NCBI GenBank assembly: GCA_021820805.1
Contig: JAKADF010000159.1
Coordinates: 1-7,308, forward strand
Length of the DNA: 7,308 nt
Origin: Bacillota bacterium
Lineage (GTDB): Bacteria > Bacillota > Bacilli > Alicyclobacillales > Alicyclobacillaceae
Direction of reading: 5' to 3'
Under the pieces are notes generated by a model. It had not been told where the DNA came from. It ran no database searches and was given only the letters and a program-made list of their open reading frames with translations. Positions 1 to 5,918 of the stretch are shown here, one piece after another (position 1 is the stretch's first letter; each line of letters opens with the position of its first letter). A program made the translations under genes and the position numbers.

Positions 1-156
1 TTTCATTTTCAAGATCCCGGTATTTTCACTATACCACTCGGGTTTTTAGGCGCAATTCTCGGTACATATGTATTTAGAAATCAGTCAACGGGGAACTTTG
101 CGCAAGTATTAGTGAAATCTCATCTTGGCGGCATATCAAAGCCGCCTTCAAAATGA
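1..156 (+). CDS. Sodium:solute symporter family protein, acetate/cation (ActP-like) type, C-terminal fragment
   Basis: Only the last 51 codons are present; reading frame 1 is open from the window edge to the TGA at 154-156. The segment DPGIFTIPLGFLGAILGTY matches the final transmembrane region of ActP/YwcA-like symporters, whose typical form is NPGI-SIPLGFLGA-LGT. It is followed by a short polar tail (F-QVLVKSHLGG), as usual in that subfamily. Family members are multi-pass inner-membrane proteins that couple Na+ or H+ flow to uptake of acetate or other monocarboxylates. The stop overlaps the Shine-Dalgarno sequence of the kinase gene, which implies co-transcription and possibly coupled translation. 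The substrate is inferred from family resemblance and from the acs and satP neighbours; only the tail is visible, so another SSS subfamily is possible. Confidence 0.72.
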   Translation, partial: FHFQDPGIFTIPLGFLGAILGTYVFRNQSTGNFAQVLVKSHLGGISKPPSK

Positions 157-166
157 GGTGACACAT

Positions 167-1906
167 ATGACGGCATTATCCGGAATTTTATTTTCTAGAA
201 TTGGTTCACTATTAGTACTTGCTTTTGTGATGACCAGATTACGTGTATTTCGATATTTGCTGGACAGAAATCAAAATACGAAAACAGTTATTTATTCCGC
301 AATTTTATTTGGACTGTTTGGCATCATTGGTACAGAGACTAGCATTTTAATTAGAGATTCAAGCGTAGTGCCGCACGGCTTTCTACTCAAACTCGGTTCA
401 AATGAAACGCTTGTGGGTCCGGCGCTTGTTGCAACAGTTATTGCTGGATTATTTGGCGGGCCATATGTAGGAGTCATTTCAGGACTTGTTGTCAGTGCAT
501 TTGCGTTGTATCTTGGCGGCGATAATGTCGTCGCGAATGTTTGCGTACACCCAATTACAGGACTCCTTTCTGGGTATACTGCTCGCTTTTTTTCTCAGGA
601 ACGTGTGATTTCTTCACAAAAAGCATTATTTATTGGGATGTTTGCAGCCGTTTTGAAAATGGCACTTTTATTAATTTTTGCAGCAAACCCCGAGCGCAAT
701 ATTCAACTTGTTGATCTCATTGGTCTGCCTCTTGTTGTGACCAATAGTGTTGCCATTGCAGTCTTTACCGCCATGATTCGCATTGTCGTAACAGAGAAAG
801 AGCAAGCTGCGGCGATGGAAACACAACGCGCATTGAAAATTGCAGAGAAAGCGTTGCCTCACTTACGAAAAGGATTAGATATGCAGACGGCTGACGAAAT
901 TGCAAAACTATTGTTTCGTGAATTAAAAATTGCAGCTGTAGCTGTCATGGATAAAAATCAAATGCTTTCCTATGTTGGTGCAGGCAGTGACCACCATATT
1001 AAAGGCCAGTCTATACAGTCCCGTTTGTCCAAAACTGCACTTCAAACCGGTGAAATACAAATGACGACAAACCGTGCAGATATTTCATGTCACTATGAGC
1101 ATTGCCCGATTCATGCTGCAATCGTCGTTCCGCTTCGTCAGTCAGGAGAAGTTGTCGGACTTATAAATCTATGCTTTGGAAGGACACAGACATTACGTCC
1201 TATTGAGATTAACTTAGCAGTTGGACTTTCAAAATTAATATCTAATCAATTGGATGTTGTTCTTGCTGAACAGATGAGAGAATTAAGTCGCAATGTAAAA
1301 CTGAGAACATTGCAAGCGCAAATTCAGCCACATTTTCTTTTTAATACACTTCAAATGATTACGACACTGATTCGTGTAAGTCCTGATGTGGCACGTCATG
1401 TTACAATTGCATTAGGAAATTTCATGAGGATGAATTTACGTTCATCTGACCATGCGCTCGTACCACTTCGACAGGAAATCGACCATCTGGAAGCGTATTT
1501 AGAAATTGTTAAAGTTCGATTTGCTGATAAGCTTCGCGTAGTTTTTGATGTACCATCTGTGTTAAAACCTGCAGTAATTCCCCCATTTACCCTGCAGCCA
1601 CTCATAGAAAATAGTATTAAATATGGGTTTTCCGACATGAGTGAAGGCGGCGAAATTAGTATTAAGATTACACAAAGCGATATTGAAGTAACTGTTGAAA
1701 TCACAGATAATGGAAGTGGGATTCCAAACAGCCTGCTTGATAAAATTGGGCAGGTTACGCTTGAAAGCAAAACTGGCGCAGGAATCGGAATATTTAATTT
1801 GAATCAACGGTTAATTGGCTTATTAGGTGCTCATTCAGCACTGCATTTTAAAAATGGAACGGAATGCGGATGTACTGTTTCCTTTCATATACCGGTTACG
1901 CATTAA
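167..1906 (+). CDS. LytS-type sensor histidine kinase (5TM-LYT, GAF, His_kinase, HATPase)
   Basis: Membrane sensor kinase of 579 residues, normal for LytS proteins. The first ~210 residues are strongly hydrophobic, with about seven helices (near 5-22, 41-62, 82-96, 98-118, 122-142, 152-172, 183-208). They include the 5TM-5TMR_LYT signature GLFGGPYVG at 94-102. A GAF-like domain spans about 225-365 and holds C308-H-Y-E-H-C313-P. The kinase core has the phospho-acceptor motif QIQPHFLFNTL (H389), an N-box LQPLIENSIKYG (E481, N482), a G1 box DNGSGIP (D514) and a glycine-rich G2 segment near 536-542. I chose ATG 167 because GAGGTG (155-160) lies 6 nt upstream and the protein then begins MTALSGILF; a TTG in frame at 125 would lie inside the symporter gene and lacks a better ribosome site. 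It should phosphorylate the LytTR regulator encoded 17 nt downstream. Family relatives sense pyruvate or membrane/cell-wall state; its location among acetate genes suggests a carboxylate-related signal (inference). Confidence 0.93.
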   Translation: MTALSGILFSRIGSLLVLAFVMTRLRVFRYLLDRNQNTKTVIYSAILFGLFGIIGTETSILIRDSSVVPHGFLLKLGSNETLVGPALVATVIAGLFGGPYVGVISGLVVSAFALYLGGDNVVANVCVHPITGLLSGYTARFFSQERVISSQKALFIGMFAAVLKMALLLIFAANPERNIQLVDLIGLPLVVTNSVAIAVFTAMIRIVVTEKEQAAAMETQRALKIAEKALPHLRKGLDMQTADEIAKLLFRELKIAAVAVMDKNQMLSYVGAGSDHHIKGQSIQSRLSKTALQTGEIQMTTNRADISCHYEHCPIHAAIVVPLRQSGEVVGLINLCFGRTQTLRPIEINLAVGLSKLISNQLDVVLAEQMRELSRNVKLRTLQAQIQPHFLFNTLQMITTLIRVSPDVARHVTIALGNFMRMNLRSSDHALVPLRQEIDHLEAYLEIVKVRFADKLRVVFDVPSVLKPAVIPPFTLQPLIENSIKYGFSDMSEGGEISIKITQSDIEVTVEITDNGSGIPNSLLDKIGQVTLESKTGAGIGIFNLNQRLIGLLGAHSALHFKNGTECGCTVSFHIPVTH

Positions 1907-1923
1907 AAGTAGGTGTGCATCGA

Positions 1924-2715
1924 TTGAAAATTAAAGTTCTTGTGGCCGATGATGAGAGATTAGCGCGTGAAGAAATTATTTATTTTATAGAGCAAGAGGA
2001 AGATTGCATTCTTTGCGGCGTAGCGGAGAACGGTGAACAGGTTTTAGAAAAGTATCAAGACCTTAAGCCAGATGTTGTTTTTTTAGATATTCAAATGCCT
2101 TATATGTCAGGAATGGACGCTGCGAAAGTACTGTTTGAGTATAAACTCCAGCAGCAAAACACGCTGCCGCTTATCGTCTTTACAACAGCGTATGATGCAT
2201 ACGCCATTCAAGCGTTCGGAGTCGACGCATCAGATTACCTGCTTAAACCGTATGATGCAAAGAAGTTTAAAGCAATGATGGCTCGGGTAAGGCGGAAGCT
2301 CAATAGTTTTCAAGCGGAAAACAGAGACTATAGGAGCCTAGAACCTGCAAAAAATATAGTTACGGAAGCAGCCAATTATCAACTGCAAAAGCTCTTAGTG
2401 GATGAAGGGGATAAACTTGTTATTCTGGCTGCAAAGGATATTTTATATGCTGTTCGTCAGGAACGAGTGGTAGAAATACATACTGAGAAAGAAGTTGTCC
2501 AAGCAAAATGGACACTCCAGGAGTTGGAGCAGAAATTGCATGGAATGCCATTCTATCGCTCGCATCGCAGTTACTTGGTCAACCTAAATTATGTTCACGA
2601 AATTATTCCATGGTTTAATGGTGCTTATACGATTGTATTGAATGATGATGAAAAAACGAACATCCCTGTCAGCAGATCGTCTGCGAAAGAATTATTTGAA
2701 ATTCTAGGTCAATAA
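1924..2715 (+). CDS. LytT-type response regulator (REC + LytTR DNA-binding domain)
   Basis: Cytoplasmic regulator of 263 residues. The N-terminal receiver domain (about 3-125) has the acidic pair D9-D10, phospho-acceptor D55 in VVFLDIQMP, T87/T88 in FTTAYD and the conserved K108 in LLKPYD. A linker leads to a LytTR domain (about 155-262), recognisable from FYRSHRSYLVNLNYV and the ending IPVSRSSAKELFEIL. LytTR proteins bind direct repeats about two helical turns apart, usually as transcription activators. The TTG at 1924 is preferred because MKIKVLVADDE is the canonical receiver start and AGGTG (1911-1915) is upstream. The in-frame ATG at 1864 would overlap the kinase gene and add about 20 residues unrelated to the fold. 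It is coupled to the kinase gene by a 17-nt gap. A direct-repeat array immediately downstream is the obvious candidate target. B. subtilis LytT and E. coli BtsR/YpdB are family analogues; orthology is not established. Confidence 0.93.
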   Translation: MKIKVLVADDERLAREEIIYFIEQEEDCILCGVAENGEQVLEKYQDLKPDVVFLDIQMPYMSGMDAAKVLFEYKLQQQNTLPLIVFTTAYDAYAIQAFGVDASDYLLKPYDAKKFKAMMARVRRKLNSFQAENRDYRSLEPAKNIVTEAANYQLQKLLVDEGDKLVILAAKDILYAVRQERVVEIHTEKEVVQAKWTLQELEQKLHGMPFYRSHRSYLVNLNYVHEIIPWFNGAYTIVLNDDEKTNIPVSRSSAKELFEILGQ

Positions 2716-2755
2716 TATTTGCAAGATAGACATTATTTCTGACAAATCAGACACG

Positions 2756-2799
2756 ATGAACAACAATTGACGATTTTTTGAACATTTTTCGACTGTTTT
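2756..2799 (+). promoter_or_regulatory. Putative LytTR operator: 11-bp phased repeat array with TGAACA direct repeat 22 bp apart
   Basis: Four consecutive 11-bp units can be laid out: ATGAACAACAA (2756), TTGACGATTTT (2767), TTGAACATTTT (2778) and TCGACTGTTTT (2789). The last three share the pattern T-GA---TTTT (7 to 9 of 11 positions identical in pairs). TGAACA occurs exactly at 2757-2762 and 2779-2784, 22 bp apart. On the minus strand this reads TGTTCA, partly fitting the GTTN[AG] core described for LytTR sites, whose paired repeats are also 21-22 bp apart. The second copy coincides with the -35 region of the likely operon promoter, as expected for a class-II activator. The T-tracts at 2774-2779, 2785-2789 and 2796-2799 are also phased by 11 bp and could bend the DNA. 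Recognition by the adjacent LytT-type regulator is inference. Confidence 0.5.
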
Positions 2800-2809
2800 A
2801 GTTTAAAAT
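2778..2809 (+). promoter_or_regulatory. Candidate weak promoter for the DUF485-acs-satP operon
   Basis: A -35-like TTGAAC (2778-2783) is followed after 18 nt by TTTAAA (2802-2807); the overlapping TAAAAT at 2804-2809 is a better -10 but then the spacer is 20 nt. Neither arrangement is strong, which fits a promoter needing an activator. TTGACG at 2767 is a good -35 hexamer but has no -10 at a workable distance. The start of transcription would fall near 2815, just ahead of the cre-like palindrome. Exact hexamers are uncertain. Confidence 0.4.
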
Positions 2810-2820
2810 TGCACTAACGC

Positions 2821-2838
2821 CAAGCGAAAACGCTTGCA
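2821..2838 (-). promoter_or_regulatory. CcpA catabolite-response element (cre), promoter-proximal
   Basis: CAAGCG-AAAA-CGCTTG (2821-2836) is a palindrome with perfect 6-bp arms. Read on the minus strand, TGCAAGCGTTTTCG (2838-2825) matches the core TGNAANCGNWNNC of the Bacillus cre consensus; only the outermost W positions deviate. It lies just downstream of the likely transcription start and 5 nt before the GGAGG ribosome site of the DUF485 gene, a position where CcpA binding blocks initiation or early elongation. CcpA control of acetate utilisation genes is known in B. subtilis (acsA). The same palindrome could fold weakly in RNA, but the loop and stem are small. Confidence 0.7.
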
Positions 2839-2855
2839 CCGTAAAAGGAGGGAGT

Positions 2856-3152
2856 GTGACGAAGGCGGAATATGATGCTGGAATAACCGCTTCACCCATA
2901 TTTCAGAATTTGTTGCGTCGTAAGCGGCGATTCTTAGTATCTTTATTATTGTTTTTCTTCACATTCTATTTTATGTTGCCAATTTTGGTTTCCTATTCAA
3001 CAATCTTGAATAGAAGAGCATTCTGCAATGTATCATGGGCTTGGGTTTATGCACTGGCACAGTTTTGCATGACATGGACAGTGTGTGCATTCTATCGCAG
3101 AAAGGCCCGAGAGTTTGATGAAATCGTACGGCAACTGAAAGCGGATTCATGA
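2856..3152 (+). CDS. DUF485 family small membrane protein (YjcH-like)
   Basis: A 98-residue protein of the DUF485 family, close to the usual length. The N-terminus carries SPIFQNLLRRKRRFLV, the typical DUF485 lead-in, followed by two membrane helices (about 26-48 and 60-79) and a positively charged tail with YRRKAREFD. The helix-1 motif FYFMLPIL and the helix-2 motif AQFCMTW are both family hallmarks. In E. coli the homologue YjcH lies between acs and the acetate symporter gene actP; its biochemical role is unknown, and partnership with SSS symporters is assumed from gene linkage. Here it is the first gene of an operon with acs and satP, while the symporter lies upstream of the two-component genes. 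The GTG at 2856 is the only start that keeps the full domain; AAAGGAGG (2844-2851) precedes it with a tight 4-nt spacer. Confidence 0.9.
   Translation: MTKAEYDAGITASPIFQNLLRRKRRFLVSLLLFFFTFYFMLPILVSYSTILNRRAFCNVSWAWVYALAQFCMTWTVCAFYRRKAREFDEIVRQLKADS
3136..3149 (+). promoter_or_regulatory. Second cre-like site at the end of the DUF485 gene, upstream of acs
   Basis: TGAAAGCGGATTCA satisfies every position of TGNAANCGNWNNCW and differs at only two positions from the ideal palindrome TGAAAGCGCTTTCA. It encodes the last residues of the DUF485 protein (L-K-A-D-S) and lies 43 nt ahead of the acs start codon. A cre inside the transcribed region can act as a CcpA roadblock. Because the bases are also coding, chance is possible, but a consensus match this good next to acs, in an operon with another cre, makes regulation likely. 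Confidence 0.5.
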
Positions 3153-3192
3153 AAATTGGTTATAGTTTCAAAAATTCAAGGGGGCCTCGATA

Positions 3193-5148
3193 GTGACTGG
3201 AAATGCAAATCAACTGGATACGCTTCTTCAAGAAACAAGACAATTTGCACCTTCGGATGAGTTTCGTGCACAAGCAAACTTTAATGACGAAAGCGTTTAT
3301 GAACGGGCTTCTGAAGATCCAGAAGGATACTGGTCAGAACAAGCTCAATACTTAACCTGGTTCCGGCCTTATGACAAAGTCTTGGAATGGAATCCACCGC
3401 ATGCGAAGTGGTTTGTGAATGGTAAATTGAATGCAGCTTATAACGCTGTGGATAGGCATCGGGAAGGGGCAAGGAAAAATAAAGCGGCAATCATTTGGGA
3501 AGGCGAACCTGGAGACAGCAAGGTTTACACGTACGACATGCTTGGCCGCGAAGTAGATAAAGCCGCTCATATGTTATCCAGTCTTGGTGTTAAAAAAGGT
3601 GATAGAGTAGCTATTTACTTGCCGATGGTACCGGAACTGCCAATCTCACTCTTGGCATGTGCGAAAATCGGCGCTATTCATACAGTTGTGTTTGGTGGAT
3701 TTTCATCAAAGGCACTCCGTGACAGAATTGACGATGCAAACGCAAAAGTTCTCATTACAGCAGATGCAGGATGGCGTCGCGGGAATGTCTTGCCGCTCAA
3801 AGTAAGTGCAGACGAAGCGGTTGTCGGCTCATCTATTGAGAATGTAGTTGTTGTGGAACGTGTTGGCGAAAAGGCCGAAATCACAATGGAAGCAGGCAGA
3901 GATGTTTACTGGCATGAATTGATGAAACAGGCTCCAACAACTCCTTTTAAGGCAGAGGAAATGGATGCAGAAGATATCTTGTATCTTTTATATACCTCAG
4001 GCACTACCGGGAAACCAAAAGGTGTTGTCCACACGACTGGCGGATACTTGGTTGCTGCAAACAATTCGATGCGCAGTGTGTTTGACCTGAAAGACAGCGA
4101 TATTTTCTTCTGCACAGCTGACATTGGCTGGGTAACGGGACACACATATATTGTCTATGGCCCGTTGTCTGCCGGTGCAACTGTTGTAATGTACGAAGGT
4201 GCGCCCGATTTCCCTGCTCGCGACAGATACTGGGATATTATTGATAAATATGGTGTTACCATTCTCTACACAGCACCGACTTCAATCCGTTCTTTCATGA
4301 AATGGGGAACAAGTCATGTAGCCAAGCACAGCCTGGACAGTTTGCGTCTCTTGGGTACAGTTGGTGAACCGATTAACCCTGAAGCCTGGGTCTGGTACAA
4401 CGAGAATGTTGGCCACAACAGGTGTCCTATTGTTGATACTTGGTGGCAGACAGAAACTGGCGTCGCAATGATTGCGCCTTTACCAGGAGTCGTAGCCACG
4501 AAACCAGGTTCTGCAACAAGGCCTCTTCCAGGTATCTCTGCGCAGATTGTGGACGAGGAAGGGCAGCCAGTCGGACCCGGTAAAGGCGGATACTTGGTTG
4601 TAACAAAACCATGGCCTTCCATGCTCCGGACTGTTTGGGGTGACGATGAACGGTTTAGAAAGACATACTTTGGCAAGTTTGATGGCATTTATGTATCTGG
4701 GGACGGCGCACATCTTGACCATGATAACTATTTCTGGGTGCTAGGCCGCATTGATGATGTCATCAATGTTTCTGGTCACCGTATTGGTACGGCAGAAGTA
4801 GAGAGTGCACTTGTTGCTCACCCGGGTGTAGCTGAAGCTGCTGTCATTGGTAGGGCTCACGAAATCAAAGGCCAGGCAATTACAGCTTTCGTCACCGTTA
4901 AGGAAGGCACGGAATCCACCCCAGAATTGGTTGCCGAACTAAAACAATATGTTGTTGAAAAAATTGGTGCAATGGCGCGGCCTGAGGAAATTATCTTTAC
5001 AGCAGAACTTCCGAAGACGAGAAGTGCGAAGATTATGCGCAGACTTCTCAGGGATATTGCGGAAGGACGAGTACTCGGAGATACAACGACATTGGCAGAT
5101 CAGGGTGTAATTGAGTCCTTAAAGACATTGTATAAAGACTCAGAGTGA
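3193..5148 (+). CDS. acs: Acetyl-CoA synthetase (acetate--CoA ligase, AMP-forming), long form
   Basis: Cytoplasmic enzyme that converts acetate, ATP and CoA to acetyl-CoA, AMP and PPi. Its 651 residues match the ~650-residue enteric-type Acs rather than the ~570-residue B. subtilis AcsA type. Domains: the Acs N-terminal region with the [21 protein letters not shown] segment near 46-66, an adenylate-forming core with P-loop [11 protein letters not shown] (267-277), acetate-pocket segment WVTGHTYI (313-320), GTVGEP (388-393) and TWWQTETG (416-423), the hinge region [10 protein letters not shown] and [20 protein letters not shown], and the C-terminal catalytic lysine K613. W418 aligns by motif with Salmonella W414, which limits the pocket to acetate. 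The motif before the lysine is PKTRSAK instead of the usual PKTRSGK, so A612 replaces a glycine. GTG 3193 follows AAGGGGG (3178-3184) by 8 nt. It lies 40 nt after the DUF485 gene and 26 nt before satP with no terminator, so the three are probably one operon. Confidence 0.96.
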   Translation: MTGNANQLDTLLQETRQFAPSDEFRAQANFNDESVYERASEDPEGYWSEQAQYLTWFRPYDKVLEWNPPHAKWFVNGKLNAAYNAVDRHREGARKNKAAIIWEGEPGDSKVYTYDMLGREVDKAAHMLSSLGVKKGDRVAIYLPMVPELPISLLACAKIGAIHTVVFGGFSSKALRDRIDDANAKVLITADAGWRRGNVLPLKVSADEAVVGSSIENVVVVERVGEKAEITMEAGRDVYWHELMKQAPTTPFKAEEMDAEDILYLLYTSGTTGKPKGVVHTTGGYLVAANNSMRSVFDLKDSDIFFCTADIGWVTGHTYIVYGPLSAGATVVMYEGAPDFPARDRYWDIIDKYGVTILYTAPTSIRSFMKWGTSHVAKHSLDSLRLLGTVGEPINPEAWVWYNENVGHNRCPIVDTWWQTETGVAMIAPLPGVVATKPGSATRPLPGISAQIVDEEGQPVGPGKGGYLVVTKPWPSMLRTVWGDDERFRKTYFGKFDGIYVSGDGAHLDHDNYFWVLGRIDDVINVSGHRIGTAEVESALVAHPGVAEAAVIGRAHEIKGQAITAFVTVKEGTESTPELVAELKQYVVEKIGAMARPEEIIFTAELPKTRSAKIMRRLLRDIAEGRVLGDTTTLADQGVIESLKTLYKDSE

Positions 5149-5174
5149 TTTAATCATATGGAAGAGGTGTAAAC

Positions 5175-5756
5175 ATGTCAGAACAAGTCAAAATTGCAGA
5201 CCCCGGGCCGCTTGGCCTTGCGGGATTTGGACTTACTACATGTATCCTCAGTTTAATCAATGCAGGTGTGACATCAGCGGATGCAATGGGAGTCGTGCTT
5301 GGGCTTGCACTCGTGTATGGCGGGATAGCTCAACTGCTCGCAGGGATGTGGGAGTTTCGTAAAGGAAATACATTTGGAGCAACTGCTTTTTCGTCGTATG
5401 GTGCATTCTGGATAGCATTTTACTTCATCGTACACGCAGCTCCAAAAGCAGGTCTTGGTGTGTTCCTATTCTTCTACGGGGTACTAACATTATACCTGTG
5501 GTTTGGAACATTCTATCTAAATCGAGCTTTGTTCTTTATTTTCTTGTTCCTTACGATTACGTTCTTCTTGCTGGCTCTTGCAGAATTCCATGTTCTTGGT
5601 TCGTCTGCTCCTGGCGGCTGGTTTGGCCTTATTACAGGCCTGCTCGCTTTGTACACTTCTGCGGCTGGTGTAATCAATAGTGTGGCTGGACGCACAGTTC
5701 TGCCAACTGGTAAAGCGTATGCCTCTGCACCGCAATCGTCGTCTATTGCAGCTTAA
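5175..5756 (+). CDS. Acetate/succinate-type transporter, GPR1/FUN34/YaaH (SatP) family
   Basis: A 193-residue inner-membrane protein with about six helices (near 14-32, 36-58, 72-88, 92-113, 117-138, 148-170), the usual size and topology of bacterial AceTr/SatP proteins. Family motifs visible are DPGPLGLAGFGLTT at 9-22, corresponding to the signature NPAPLGL, GGIAQLLAGMWEFRKGNTFGAT at 49-70 with its conserved AGMWEF, and SYGAFWIAF at 74-82. Characterised members move acetate or succinate, probably with protons; E. coli SatP and yeast Ady2 are examples. The signature Asn is Asp9 and the Ala is Gly11 here. ATG 5175 follows GAGGTG (5164-5169) with a 5-nt spacer. As the last gene of the acs operon it would supply acetate to Acs, in parallel with the upstream symporter. 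Substrate is inferred from family and neighbours. Confidence 0.92.
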   Translation: MSEQVKIADPGPLGLAGFGLTTCILSLINAGVTSADAMGVVLGLALVYGGIAQLLAGMWEFRKGNTFGATAFSSYGAFWIAFYFIVHAAPKAGLGVFLFFYGVLTLYLWFGTFYLNRALFFIFLFLTITFFLLALAEFHVLGSSAPGGWFGLITGLLALYTSAAGVINSVAGRTVLPTGKAYASAPQSSSIAA

Positions 5757-5770
5757 TTTCTACTAAAACG

Positions 5771-5816
5771 AATCATGACTCCTTGCAAGCTGATGCAGTT
5801 TACAGGAGTCATGATT
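5771..5816 (+). repeat. 13-bp perfect inverted repeat after satP, possible non-canonical terminator
   Basis: AATCATGACTCCT (5771-5783) and AGGAGTCATGATT (5804-5816) are exact reverse complements, separated by 20 nt, starting 14 nt after the satP stop. The RNA hairpin would be stable and ends the acetate operon at a natural place. No U-tract follows on the + strand (ACATTATACG), so it is not a textbook intrinsic terminator; it may instead protect the 3' end of the mRNA or be an operator for the next gene. Confidence 0.6.
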
Positions 5817-5826
5817 ACATTATACG
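5799..5826 (+). promoter_or_regulatory. Weak candidate promoter for the YfiT/BstA-like gene
   Basis: TTTACA (5799-5804, 5 of 6 to the -35 consensus) and TATACG (5821-5826, 4 of 6 to the -10) are separated by 16 nt. The pair overlaps the right arm of the inverted repeat 5771-5816. It would leave a leader of about 85 nt that contains the AT-rich inverted repeat. This is a motif match only. Confidence 0.25.
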
Positions 5827-5865
5827 AGAAGCAGCGAGTATCACAGCCTTACGCTTCCATGTTTG

Positions 5866-5897
5866 ATAATATAAAAAGGAGACATGTTTTATATTAT
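5866..5897. repeat. AT-rich 11-bp perfect inverted repeat before the YfiT/BstA-like ribosome site
   Basis: ATAATATAAAA (5866-5876) and TTTTATATTAT (5887-5897) are exact reverse complements around a 10-nt spacer (AGGAGACATG). The right arm ends 9 nt before the AGGAGG ribosome site (5907-5912). It could be a repressor operator or a weak leader hairpin; with only A/T pairs the RNA stem would melt easily. Low-complexity AT content makes a chance origin possible. Confidence 0.4.
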
Positions 5898-5918
5898 TTA
5901 TGGAAGAGGAGGCACGAA

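Noticed and set aside
1864..1923. N-terminal extension of the response regulator from ATG 1864
   Set aside because: It overlaps the kinase gene by 43 bases and adds residues outside the receiver fold; the TTG at 1924 gives the canonical start.
2738..2751. Short palindrome TCTGA-CAAA-TCAGA after the regulator gene, considered as terminator
   Set aside because: Only a 5-bp stem with no U-tract; too weak to call a terminator, though it might contribute to the regulatory region.
4314..4688. Antisense open frames across acs and the kinase gene (for example 124 codons here and at 1396-1770)
   Set aside because: They mirror strongly conserved coding sequence on the other strand, have no family similarity and no ribosome sites.
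5775..5918. Upstream extension of the YfiT/BstA-like reading frame by 48 codons
   Set aside because: It begins inside the inverted repeat after satP, lacks a ribosome site, crosses a second palindrome and shows no family similarity; ATG 5919 has a strong ribosome site.
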